64,000 nucleotides of DNA, taken from positions 124,001 to 188,000 of the forward strand of contig DATCLS010000049.1 of assembly GCA_036563805.1 (NCBI GenBank). The letters are read 5' to 3'. The position numbers and the translations under genes are program-made. The stretch is from DATCLS01 sp036563805. GTDB taxonomy: Bacteria > Actinomycetota > Acidimicrobiia > Acidimicrobiales > VFJN01. How positions within the stretch are numbered: position 1 is the stretch's first letter; the number at the start of each line of letters is the position of its first letter. The notes below the pieces were generated by a model. That model was not told where the DNA came from. It worked only from the letters and a program-made list of their open reading frames with translations, and ran no database searches. Shown piece by piece: positions 41,917 to 51,100 of this stretch.

Positions 41917-44007
41917 ATGGGTCGAGCACCGGCACGTCTCCCCCGCTGCGTCGTCGCCCTGGTCGCGGTCGCCCTCGCCGCCGGAGTGGCCTGCTCGGGC
42001 GGCGACGACGGCGGGTCCGACGACGACGGCGACCGGGGCGACCCGACGGCGGAGGCCGACCCCGTGATCCGCGACCGCTCCGACCCCCTGCCGCGCGTGA
42101 CGCCGACCCCGCAGTCCATGCGGTGGCTCGGCCCCGACGTGCCCGTCGGCGGGACCGTCACGCTCGTCGCCGACGACGGGGCGGACGAGGCGGCGACGGC
42201 GCTCGTCACCGACGTCCTGACGCGGGCCGGCGCCGAGGACGTCCGGCGGGCCGGCGAGGACGGCGCCGACGGGGACGAGTTCGTCGGGGGCGGCGACGAC
42301 GGGTATGGCCTCACCGTCCGACTCGGCCCGTCCGACGACCCGGCGATCGCCCGGGCGCTGGCGGCCGTCGGCCTCACCGTCCCCGAGCGGCTGCCGCCCG
42401 AGGGCTACGCCCTGGCCGCCTTCCGCACCGGCGGTGCGGGCGACGGCGGCGAGGACGAGAGCGATGCGGGCCCCGGCACGATCGTGCTGGCCGCCGACTC
42501 CCCGGCCGGCGCCTTCTACGCGGCCCAGACCCTCCGCCAGCTGGCCGGCGACGGCGGGGTGGCGGGCGTCGGCGTCGTCGACCACCCGGCCATGCCGCTG
42601 CGGGGCACGATCGAGGGCTTCTACGGCAGCCCCTGGACGCACGAGGAGCGCCTCGACCAGCTCGCCTTCTACGGCGAGCACAAGCTCAACACCTACGTCT
42701 ACGCCCCCAAGGACGACCCCTACCACCGCGAGCGCTGGCGCGAGCCCTACCCGGCCGCCGAGGTCGACCGGCTGCGCGAGCTGGTCGAGCGGGCGGCGGC
42801 CAACCACGTGCGGTTCACGTTCGCCGTCTCCCCCGGCGTGTCGATCTGCTACAGCGACCGGGCCGACACCGACGCGCTGCTCGCCAAGCTCCAGGCGCTC
42901 TACGACCTCGGGGTCCGGGCCTTCTCGGTGGCGCTCGACGACATCGACCACACCCGCTGGAACTGCGAGGCCGACGCCGAGGCGTTCGGCCCGGCCTCGG
43001 AGGAGGCGGCGGCCCGGGCCCAGGTCCAGCTGCTCAACACCGTGCAGCGCGAGCTCGTCGCCGCCCGGCCGGACGTGCACCCGCTGCAGATGGTCCCGAC
43101 CGAGTATCGGCGCACCGACGACTCCCCCTACCGGGCCGTGCTGCGGGCCGAGCTCGACCCCGAGATCGAGGTCATGTGGACGGGCACGCTGGTCGTGCCG
43201 CCCGAGATCACGGTCGAGCAGGCGGCCGCGGCCGCCGAGGTGTTCGGCCGGCGGACGCTGGTGTGGGACAACACGCCGGTCAACGACTTCCCGCCGACCG
43301 AGGGCCGGCTGCTGCTCGCCCCCTACGCCGGGCGGGAGCCGGGCCTGGCGGCCCAGGTCAGCGGCATCGTCGCCAACCCCATGAACCAGGCGGCGGCCAG
43401 CAAGGTGGCGCTGATCGGGGTGGCCGACTTCACCTGGAACGACGCCGCGTACGACCCGGCCCGCGCCCACCGGGCCGCCGCCGAGTACCTGGCCGGGGCG
43501 CCGGCCGCCGAGCCCGACGCCGGGGTGGTCGACGCCCTCCTCGCCTTCTTCGACCTCGAGCACTACGCCCCGACCTCCGGCGAGGGCGACGCCCAGCCCC
43601 AGGCGCCGGCGCTCGCCGCCCGGCTCGACGACTTCCGCCGGACGTGGGCCGGCGGCGACCGGGCGGGGGCCGTCGCCGCCCTCCGCCCCTACGCCGAGCT
43701 GTTGGCCGCCGCCCCCGAGCGGATCCGCCGCGGCGTGGTCGACGAGGGCTTCGTGTCCGACTGCCGGCCGTGGCTCGACGCCACCGCCCTGTGGGGCCGG
43801 GCTCTGGTCGCCACGCTCGACGGCCTCGACGCCCGGGCCCGAGGCGACGAGGCCGCGGCGGGCGAGCGCTTCGCCGCCGCCGAGGGGCTGGCCGCCGAGG
43901 CCGCGACGATCCACACGATCGAGGGCGAGACCCGGCCGCAGGGGCCGGTGCGGGTGGGCGACGGCGTGCTCGACCGCTTCGTGGCCGAGGCGCACTCCCT
44001 GCGCTGA
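41917..44007 (+). CDS. GH84 family beta-N-acetylglucosaminidase (hyaluronidase/O-GlcNAcase-like), lipoprotein
   Basis: 696 residues. A signal peptide ending AAGVACSGGDD suggests a lipoprotein, with an Asp/Gly-rich spacer. Then the family's N-terminal alpha/beta domain, and a catalytic TIM barrel with GTIEGFYGSPWTHEERLDQL, KLNTYVYAPKDDPYHR and the catalytic Asp pair in SVALDDIDH (near residues 341-342). The C-terminal helical part follows. GH84 enzymes remove terminal N-acetylglucosamine by substrate-assisted catalysis. In this organism it may act on cell-wall or host-free environmental amino-sugar polymers; the true substrate is not visible. Confidence 0.88.
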   Translation: MGRAPARLPRCVVALVAVALAAGVACSGGDDGGSDDDGDRGDPTAEADPVIRDRSDPLPRVTPTPQSMRWLGPDVPVGGTVTLVADDGADEAATALVTDVLTRAGAEDVRRAGEDGADGDEFVGGGDDGYGLTVRLGPSDDPAIARALAAVGLTVPERLPPEGYALAAFRTGGAGDGGEDESDAGPGTIVLAADSPAGAFYAAQTLRQLAGDGGVAGVGVVDHPAMPLRGTIEGFYGSPWTHEERLDQLAFYGEHKLNTYVYAPKDDPYHRERWREPYPAAEVDRLRELVERAAANHVRFTFAVSPGVSICYSDRADTDALLAKLQALYDLGVRAFSVALDDIDHTRWNCEADAEAFGPASEEAAARAQVQLLNTVQRELVAARPDVHPLQMVPTEYRRTDDSPYRAVLRAELDPEIEVMWTGTLVVPPEITVEQAAAAAEVFGRRTLVWDNTPVNDFPPTEGRLLLAPYAGREPGLAAQVSGIVANPMNQAAASKVALIGVADFTWNDAAYDPARAHRAAAEYLAGAPAAEPDAGVVDALLAFFDLEHYAPTSGEGDAQPQAPALAARLDDFRRTWAGGDRAGAVAALRPYAELLAAAPERIRRGVVDEGFVSDCRPWLDATALWGRALVATLDGLDARARGDEAAAGERFAAAEGLAAEAATIHTIEGETRPQGPVRVGDGVLDRFVAEAHSLR

Positions 44008-44052
44008 GGCGGGCGGACGCGACCGGACCGCCGTCGGCCACGCCGCAGCGCC

Positions 44053-44069
44053 CGGCCGGACGCCGGCCG
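44053..44069. terminator. Hairpin between convergent GH84 and pepA genes
   Basis: CGGCCGG-ACG-CCGGCCG, perfect 7-bp arms, immediately before the pepA stop codon on the opposite strand. Confidence 0.4.
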
Positions 44070-45539
44070 TCAGGTGCCGGGGCGGCGGAAGTCGGAGAGG
44101 AGGCGGAGGAGCGTGCGGACGCCGAAGCCGGTCCCGCCCTTGCGGGTCTCGGGGTCCTCGTCTTGGGCGTCGGCCGGGCCGGCGATGTCGAGGTGGGCCC
44201 ACGGCGTGTCGCCGTCGACGAACTCGCGCAGGAACAGCCCGGCGACCAGCGCCCCGCCCCAGCGGCTGCCGGCCACGTTCTTGAGGTCGGCCACCTCGGA
44301 GTCGAGCCCGGGCCGCAGGTCGTCGGGCAGCGGGAGCGGCCAGACGTCCTCGCCGGCGGCGTCGGCCGCGGCCTTGACCTGGTCGACGAACCCCTGGTCG
44401 TTCCCCATCAGCCCGGCGATCTGGGCCCCGAGGGCGACCATGCAGGCCCCGGTCAGGGTGGCCAGGTCGACGATGGCGTCGGGCCGGTCCTCGGTGGCCA
44501 GGGCCAGGGCGTCGGCCAGCACGAGCCGGCCCTCGGCGTCGGTGTTGAGGATCTCGACCGTCGTGCCGTTGCGAATGCGCAGCACGTCGCCGATGCGGGT
44601 GGCGTCGCCGCCCGGCATGTTGTCGGTCAGCGGCAGGTAGCCGAGCACCCGGACCGGTGGCCGCACCGCGTCGAGCGCGGCGAACGTGCCGAGCACGGCC
44701 GCGGCCCCGGCCATGTCGGCCTTCATGCCGACCATGCTGTCGGTGCTCTTGAGCGACAGGCCGCCGGAGTCGAACGTGATGCCCTTGCCGACCAGCGCCA
44801 CCGTGGCGGTCGGCTCGGCCGGCGGCGACCACAACAGCTTGACGAACCGGGGCTCCTCCCTCGAGCCCCGGTTGACCCCCAGGAGGCCGCCGAGCCGCTC
44901 CCGGGCGATGGCCGAGGCGTCGAGCACCTCGACGCTGAAGTTCCGCTCGGTGCCGAGCGCCACGGCCCGCTCGGCGAACGCCCGGGGCGTCAGCGACCCG
45001 CCCGGCTCGTTGACCAGGTCGCGGGTGAGGCAGACGGCCTCGGCGACGGCGGCGCCCCGGTCGAGGGCGTCGCCCAGCCCGTCGCCGGCACCGACGACGG
45101 CCAGCGAGGTGATCCGGCTGGCCTCGGGGTCGGACTTGAGCGCGGTGTACGAGTAGGCCCCCAGCACCACGCCCTCGGCGATCGAGCGGGCCACCTCGTC
45201 GGCGGCGAGCCCGTCCAGCCCGGCGGCCCGCTCGAGCAGGGTCGTGGCCACCGCGTCGCAGCGGCGGGCGCTGCGGGCCAAGGCGGCCGCCGCCCGCCGG
45301 AACGTGCGGGACGTGGCCTTGGCCCGGTCGCCCAGGCCGAGGGCGACGACGAGCCGGCCGTCGGGGCCGGGCAGCGCGCACGTGTCCCCCGGTTTGGCCT
45401 TGAAGCCCTGGGCGGTCAGGAACCCAGCGTCCAGCGGCTCCGGCACCGTGTCGCCGGACAGGTCCTCGGAGAACACGCCGACGCCCACGGCGCCGGCCTC
45501 CTCCGGGAGGCGAGGGACGAGCTCGATCGCGATGGCCAT
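44070..45539 (-). CDS. pepA: Leucyl aminopeptidase (M17 family)
   Basis: 489 residues, full length for the family. The catalytic domain shows GKGITFDSGGLSLK, the KADMAGAAAVLG stretch and NTDAEGRLVLADAL, which together supply the two-metal site and catalytic Lys/Arg. It removes N-terminal residues from peptides in the cytoplasm as a hexamer. ATG start at 45539 lies six bases after TAGCCT. That hexamer begins with the stop codon of the upstream adenosyltransferase gene. Confidence 0.95.
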   Translation of the reverse strand: MAIAIELVPRLPEEAGAVGVGVFSEDLSGDTVPEPLDAGFLTAQGFKAKPGDTCALPGPDGRLVVALGLGDRAKATSRTFRRAAAALARSARRCDAVATTLLERAAGLDGLAADEVARSIAEGVVLGAYSYTALKSDPEASRITSLAVVGAGDGLGDALDRGAAVAEAVCLTRDLVNEPGGSLTPRAFAERAVALGTERNFSVEVLDASAIARERLGGLLGVNRGSREEPRFVKLLWSPPAEPTATVALVGKGITFDSGGLSLKSTDSMVGMKADMAGAAAVLGTFAALDAVRPPVRVLGYLPLTDNMPGGDATRIGDVLRIRNGTTVEILNTDAEGRLVLADALALATEDRPDAIVDLATLTGACMVALGAQIAGLMGNDQGFVDQVKAAADAAGEDVWPLPLPDDLRPGLDSEVADLKNVAGSRWGGALVAGLFLREFVDGDTPWAHLDIAGPADAQDEDPETRKGGTGFGVRTLLRLLSDFRRPGT

Positions 45540-45545
45540 GGCCGC

Positions 45546-45551
45546 AGGCTA
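45546..45551 (-). promoter_or_regulatory. -10 hexamer TAGCCT of pepA, sharing the stop codon of the upstream gene
   Basis: TAGCCT on the minus strand, 6 nt before the ATG. Its first three bases are the TAG stop (45551-45549) of the adenosyltransferase gene. Confidence 0.55.
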
Positions 45552-46142
45552 GGGAGTCGGCGCCGGTGACGTGCCGCCGGCCCCCTCGTCGTCGGCCCCG
45601 CCGCCGACGTCCCGGCTCAGCAGGTGCTCGCCCTCGACCCACCGGGCCTGGACCCACAGCAGCGACGACAGCCGGTTGAGGTAGGCCAGGGCGTGGGAGC
45701 CAGGCGCGGCCGCGGCGACGGCCTCGCGCTCGGCCCGGCGCACCACGGTCCGGGCCACATCGAGCTGGGCGGCCAGCGGGGTCTGGCCGGGCACCGTGAA
45801 GTTGGCCGGGGCCTCGAACCGGCGGCCCAGGTCGTCGATCAGCCGCTCGAGCCCGGCCACCATCTCGGCGGTGACCCGGGTCTGGCCGTCGGCCAGCTTG
45901 CCGTGGTTCTCGGGCAGCGTCGCCAGCTCGGCCATCAGCACCCACAGGTCGCGGCACGCCTGGGTCAGGGCGGCGTCGAGGTCGCTGCCGTGCTCGCACA
46001 GGGCCCGGGCGGCGCCGATGGCGGCCTGGGCCTCGTCGACGGCCCCGACCGCCCGGGGGTGGGCCGAGTCCTTGGGGACCCGGCCGCCGAACAGCAGCCC
46101 GGTCGTGCCGTCGTCGCCCTTGCCGGTGTACAGCCGCGTCAC
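45549..46142 (-). CDS. pduO: ATP:cob(I)alamin adenosyltransferase, PduO type
   Basis: 197 residues. N-terminal ATP-binding signature TRLYTGKGDDGTTGLLFGG, and the helical-bundle motifs VVRRAEREAV and YLNRLSSLLWVQAR, typical of PduO/MMAB trimers. Converts cob(I)alamin to adenosylcobalamin, the cofactor needed by the methylmalonyl-CoA mutase at 3037-5232. GTG start at 46142 is set by TACGGT seven bases upstream; an upstream ATG in frame is rejected. The last 15 residues are a Gly/Ala-rich tail. Confidence 0.93.
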   Translation of the reverse strand: MTRLYTGKGDDGTTGLLFGGRVPKDSAHPRAVGAVDEAQAAIGAARALCEHGSDLDAALTQACRDLWVLMAELATLPENHGKLADGQTRVTAEMVAGLERLIDDLGRRFEAPANFTVPGQTPLAAQLDVARTVVRRAEREAVAAAAPGSHALAYLNRLSSLLWVQARWVEGEHLLSRDVGGGADDEGAGGTSPAPTP

Positions 46143-46149
46143 GCCGGCG

Positions 46150-46155
46150 ACCGTA
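46150..46155 (-). promoter_or_regulatory. -10 hexamer TACGGT of the adenosyltransferase gene
   Basis: TACGGT on the minus strand, exactly 7 nt before the GTG at 46142. Confidence 0.5.
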
Positions 46156-46218
46156 CCGCCCGCCCCCGCCGGGGGACACCCGGCCACGGCCACGACCCAC
46201 GGCCGCAGACCGGGGCGC

Positions 46219-47139
46219 TCAGTACCCGGCGGCGGGGTCGACCGGCCCGAGGAGCGGGTCGCCGGCCGCCCACCGGCGGACGTTCTCGCGCACCCGGGCG
46301 GTCAGCAGCGGCAGCGCCATCTCGGGCGTGTTGGCGGTGTGGGGCGTGACGAGCGCGTTGGGCAGCGTCCAGAGCGGGTGCCCGTCGGGCAGCGGCTCGG
46401 GGTCGGTGACGTCGAGGCAGGCGCTGCCCAGCGTCCCGTCCCGGAGAGCGGCCACCAGGTCGTCGGTCACGACGTGCCGCCCCCGGGCCACGTTGACCAG
46501 GCAAGCGCCGGGGGCGAGCAGCCCGAGCCGCCTCCGGTCGATCACCCCCTCGGTCTCGGGCGTGAGGGCCAGGGCCAGCACGACCAGGTCGGCGCCGGTG
46601 AGGGCGGCGTCGGTCTCGTCCGGGCCCACGACCCGGGTGGCGCCCGCCATCGGCCGGGGCGTGCTGCGCACGACCGTGACGTCGCAGCCGAACGGCCCGA
46701 GCAGCCGCAGCAGCGACTCGGTGATGCCGCCCCCGCCCAGGATCGCCACCCGGGCGCCGAGCAGGTTGCGGCCCCGCGGCTCCGTCCAGGTCGTGGCCCG
46801 GGCGTAGCGGTCGAGGCCGCGCAGGCCGGCCAGCCCGAGCGTCAGGGCGTGCTCGGCGACGGGCTCGGCGTAGACGCCCTTGCCGCACGTCCAGACCCGC
46901 TCGGCGTGGCGGCGGATCACGTCCAGATAGGGCTCGACGCCCGCCCAGGGCAGCTGCACCCACCGGATCCCGGGGTGGGCGTCCAGCAGTGCGCTCAGCG
47001 CGGCGGGGTCGGCCGCCTCGGTCCACACGAGGGCGCCGGCCTCGCCGGGCGGGACGACCTCGCCGCCGCCGGCCCGCACGGCGTCGGCCAGGAAGTCCCG
47101 CACTCCGGTGGGCTCGACGGCGATCTGCGGTGCGCTCAT
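46219..47139 (-). CDS. D-isomer-specific 2-hydroxyacid dehydrogenase
   Basis: 306 residues. NAD(P)-binding glycine motif VAILGGGGITESLLRLLGPF, catalytic Arg in VNVARGRHV, Glu in DVTDPEPLPDGHPLW and His in VTPHTANT. The glycine motif is followed by an unusual GGGG. Acts on a 2-hydroxy/2-keto acid pair; substrate is not predictable. ATG start supported by TACCGT seven bases upstream. Genes on both sides have their own promoters, so it seems monocistronic. Confidence 0.85.
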   Translation of the reverse strand: MSAPQIAVEPTGVRDFLADAVRAGGGEVVPPGEAGALVWTEAADPAALSALLDAHPGIRWVQLPWAGVEPYLDVIRRHAERVWTCGKGVYAEPVAEHALTLGLAGLRGLDRYARATTWTEPRGRNLLGARVAILGGGGITESLLRLLGPFGCDVTVVRSTPRPMAGATRVVGPDETDAALTGADLVVLALALTPETEGVIDRRRLGLLAPGACLVNVARGRHVVTDDLVAALRDGTLGSACLDVTDPEPLPDGHPLWTLPNALVTPHTANTPEMALPLLTARVRENVRRWAAGDPLLGPVDPAAGY

Positions 47140-47146
47140 CCCGCCG

Positions 47147-47152
47147 ACGGTA
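47147..47152 (-). promoter_or_regulatory. -10 hexamer TACCGT of the hydroxyacid dehydrogenase gene
   Basis: TACCGT on the minus strand, exactly 7 nt before the ATG at 47139. Confidence 0.5.
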
Positions 47153-47209
47153 ACGGGGCCGCTCGACGGGCCCCACGTGCGCGGCGTCGGGCGGCCCGCC
47201 CGGCACTTC

Positions 47210-48007
47210 CTAGCCGTCGCCGGGCCGCCTGTCGCCGTTCCCCGCCCGTCGGTCCCACCCGCCCGGCGCCACCGGGGCCCGGCCCCGGGCCGCGACCAGC
47301 CGGGCCAGCGTGGCCGCGTTGCGGACCGCGGCGGCCCCCTGGTCGTTGTTGAAGTACACGTACACGTCCGCCGCCGCCGGCCAGGCGTCGCACAGGCGGT
47401 CGAGCCACCCCTGCAGCGCCCGGCGACCGTACGACGGCCACGGGCTGGCCGTGCCCTCGTGCAGCCGCACGTACCCCCAGTCGGCGGTCACCCACGGGGG
47501 CGTGAGCGACCGGCTTCGGCGGTCGGACCAGCACAGCGCCGCGCCGTGCCGGGCCAGCACGTCCCGGACCTCGTCGGTCCACCACGACGCGTGCCGGGGC
47601 TCGACCGCCACCTGGGAGCCGGCCGGAAAGCGGCCCAGGCACTCGTCGAGCCGCTCGGGCTCGGCCTTCAGGTCGGGCGGGAGCTGCAGCAGGTAGGGCC
47701 CGAGCCGGTCGCCGAGCCCGGCGGCCCGCTCGGCCAGCCGGGCCACCGGCTCGGCCGGGTCGCGCAGCCGGCGGATGTGGGTCAGGTAGCGGCTGACCTT
47801 GACCGCCACGACGAACCCGTCGGGCGTCCGCTCCCGCCACTGCTCGAACACCGACCGCTCGGGCAGCCGGTAGAAGGCGTTGTTGACCTCGACGGTGGCG
47901 AACCGGGTGGCGTAGTGTTCCAGCCACAGCCGCTGGGGCCGGCCCTCGTAGAAGGGCTCGCGCCAGTCGCGGTACTGCCAGCCCGACGTTCCCACCAGGA
48001 TCGGCAT
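47210..48007 (-). CDS. DUF72 family protein
   Basis: 265 residues, TIM-barrel-type DUF72: starts ILVGTSGWQYRDWREPFYEG, then VEVNNAFYRLPERSVFEQWR, FVVAVKVSRYLTHIRRL and VYVYFNNDQGAAAVRNA. The family is widespread and often annotated YecE; its biochemical role is not settled. ATG 48007 follows TACGAC with a 6-nt gap. Divergent from metH. Confidence 0.88.
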   Translation of the reverse strand: MPILVGTSGWQYRDWREPFYEGRPQRLWLEHYATRFATVEVNNAFYRLPERSVFEQWRERTPDGFVVAVKVSRYLTHIRRLRDPAEPVARLAERAAGLGDRLGPYLLQLPPDLKAEPERLDECLGRFPAGSQVAVEPRHASWWTDEVRDVLARHGAALCWSDRRSRSLTPPWVTADWGYVRLHEGTASPWPSYGRRALQGWLDRLCDAWPAAADVYVYFNNDQGAAAVRNAATLARLVAARGRAPVAPGGWDRRAGNGDRRPGDG

Positions 48008-48013
48008 GGGTCT

Positions 48014-48019
48014 GTCGTA
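48014..48019 (-). promoter_or_regulatory. -10 hexamer TACGAC of the DUF72 gene
   Basis: TACGAC on the minus strand, 6 nt before the ATG; the last base departs from TANNNT. Confidence 0.35.
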
Positions 48020-48145
48020 CCCCCTCGGCGGCGCCGCCACCCGGCGCCCAGCTCCGTCCGGGGCCCACCCGGCGGGCCTCCCCCGGCCCGGCCCGGGGCG
48101 CGGCCACGGCCCGTAACCGGGGCGGCCCCGGTCGCGCCGGGCCGG

Positions 48146-48151
48146 TAGCCT
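48146..48151 (+). promoter_or_regulatory. -10 hexamer TAGCCT of metH
   Basis: TAGCCT with a 9-nt gap to the ATG at 48161. There is no room for a cobalamin riboswitch between it and the start. Confidence 0.5.
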
Positions 48152-48160
48152 TCGCTGTCC

Positions 48161-51100
48161 ATGAGTCGATTCCTCGACCTGGTCCGCGAGCGGGTCGTCG
48201 TCTACGACGGCGCCTTCGGCACGTACGTGCAGGAGCTCGGGCTCTCCGCCGACGATTTCGGCGGCCCCCAGTTCGAGGGCTGCAACGAGATGCTGGCCCT
48301 CACCCGGCCCGACGTCATCGCCGGCATGCACGAGGCCCACTTCCGGGCGGGCGCCGACGTCGTCGAGACCGCCACGTTCGGGTCGTTCGCGGTCCCGCTC
48401 GGGGAGTACGGCATTCCCGAGAAGGCCCACGAGATCAGCCTGGCCGCGGCCCGCATCGCCCGCGAGGTGGCCGACGGCTACGGGGGCTTCGTGGCCGGCT
48501 CGGTGGGGCCGGGCACCAAGTCGCCGTCGCTGGGGCAGATCTCGTTCACCGAGCTGCGCGACGCCTACGAGGTCCAGGCCCGCGGGCTGCTCGAGGGCGG
48601 CGTCGACCTGATCATCAGCGAGACGCACTTCGACCTGCTGGCCGCCAAGGCCTCGGTCATCGCCGCCCGGCGGGCCATGGCGGCCGTCGGCCGCACGGTG
48701 CCGATCCAGCTCCAGGTGACCATGGAGCAGACCGGCACCATGCTGCTCGGCACCGAGATCGCGGCGGCCCTCGGCGCCCTGGCCGCCATGGGCCCCGACA
48801 TCTTCGGCCTCAACTGCGCCACCGGCCCGGCCGAGATGCAGGAGCACCTCCGCCACCTGTCGGAGGCCGCCCCGATGCCGATCTCGTGCCTGCCCAACAT
48901 GGGCCTGCCGTCGGTCGTCGACGGCAAGATGCACTACGACCTCACGCCCGAGCAGCTGGTCGAGTACCAGACGCGGTTCATCACCGAGCTGGGCGTGCAG
49001 GTGGTCGGCGGCTGCTGCGGCTCGACGCCCGAGCACATCCGCCAGCTGGCCGCCGTGGCCAAGGACCTGACGCCCGCGCCCCGCCAGCCCAAGCTCGAGC
49101 CGGGCGCCACGTCGATGTTCAGCTTCGTGCCCTTCCGCCAGGACGCGAGCTTCCTCATCATCGGCGAGCGGACCAACGCCAACGGCTCCAAGAAGTTCCG
49201 CGAGACGATGCTGGCCGGCGACTGGGACGGCTGCCTGCGCATCGCCCGCGAGCAGGAGCGGGAGGGCGCCCACGTGCTCGACCTGTGCGTCGACTACGTG
49301 GGCCGCGACGGCACGAAGGACATGGACGAGCTGGCCAGCCGGTTCGCCACCCAGGTCACGGTCCCGCTGGTGCTCGACTCGACCGAACCCCAGGTCATCG
49401 AGGCCGGCCTCCAGCGCCTCGGCGGGCGGGCCATCCTCAACTCGGCCAACCTCGAGGACGGCGACGGCGAGGGCAGCCGCTTCGACCGCGTCTGCCGGCT
49501 GGCCAAGGAGTACGGCGCCGCCGTGATCTGCCTGCTGATCGACGAGCAGGGCCAGGCCCGCGACGTCGAGTGGAAGATGCGGGTGGCCCACCGCATCTAC
49601 GACCTGGCCATCAACCGCTACGGGCTGGCACCGAGCGACCTGATCTTCGACGCGCTGACGTTCCCGCTCACCACCGGCGATGAGGACCTGCGCGGCGACG
49701 CCATGGCCACCATCGAGGCCATCCGCCGTATCAAGGCCGAGCTGCCGGGCGTGTACACGACGCTCGGTGTGTCCAACGTCAGCTTCGGCATCGCGCCCGC
49801 CGCCCGCCACGTGCTCAACTCGGTCTTCCTGTTCGAGGCGATCGACGCCGGGCTCGACTCGGCGATCGTGCACGCCGGGCGGATCATGCCGCTCAACAAG
49901 ATCCCCGAGGAGCAGCTCAAGGTCTGCCGCGACCTCATCTACGACCGGCGCGACGAGGCCACCGGCTACGACCCGCTGGCCGCCCTGCTCGACGTGTTCG
50001 CCGACGTGAAGGTGGCCGAGCAGGTGAAGGAGGACCGGTCCGACTGGCCGGTCGAGCGGCGGCTCGAGCAGCGGATCATCGACGGCGACCGCGACGGCCT
50101 CACCGACGACCTCGACGAGGCGCTGGCCGGCGGCCGGTCGGCGCTGAGCATCATCAACGACGTCCTGCTGAACGGCATGAAGGTCGTCGGCGACCTGTTC
50201 GGCTCGGGCCAGATGCAGCTGCCGTTCGTGCTCCAGTCGGCCGAGACGATGAAGGCGGCCGTCGCCCACCTCGAGCCGCACATGGAGAAGGTCGAGGGCG
50301 GCTCCGGCAAGGGCCGCATCGTGCTCGCCACCGTCAAGGGCGACGTGCACGACATCGGCAAGAACCTGGTCGACATCATCCTCACCAACAACGGCTACGA
50401 GGTGCACAACCTCGGCATCAAGATCGGCATCAACGAGATGATCGAGAAGGCCCAAGAGGTCAACGCCGACGCCATCGGCATGTCGGGCCTGCTCGTGAAG
50501 TCGACGCTGATCATGCGCGAGAACCTCGAGGAGCTGAACGCCCGGTCCCTGTCCGACATCCCGGTCCTGCTGGGCGGGGCGGCGCTGACCCGGTCGTACG
50601 TCGAGCGCGACCTGCGCAACGTGTACGAGGGCCGGCTGTTCTACGGCAAGGACGCGTTCGAGGGCCTGCACGTGATGGACCGGCTCGGCGCCATCAAGCG
50701 GGGTGAGGAGCCCGACGACCCCGACTGGGGGCGCGTGCCGTCCGAGTCGCGGGTCCCATCCCGGGCGTCGCTGGGACTGGCCGACCAGGCCGCCGACGAC
50801 GAGGCCGAGCTGCCGTCCCGGTCGCCCGACGTGGTGGCCGACAACCCGGTGTTCGTCCCGCCGTTCCTCGGGTCGCGGGTGGTGAAGGGCCTGTCGATCG
50901 ACGAGATCGCCGGCTACCTGAACGAGACCGCGCTGTTCCGCAACCAGTGGCAGTTCCGGCCCGAGGGCGGCGAGAGCGACGAGGAGTTCAAGGCCCGCAT
51001 CCGGCCCCGCCTGCGCGAGGAGCTGGCCAAGGCGAAGGCCGACGGGCTGCTCGTCCCCCAGGTCGTGTACGGCTACTTCCCGGCCAACGGCGACGGCAAC

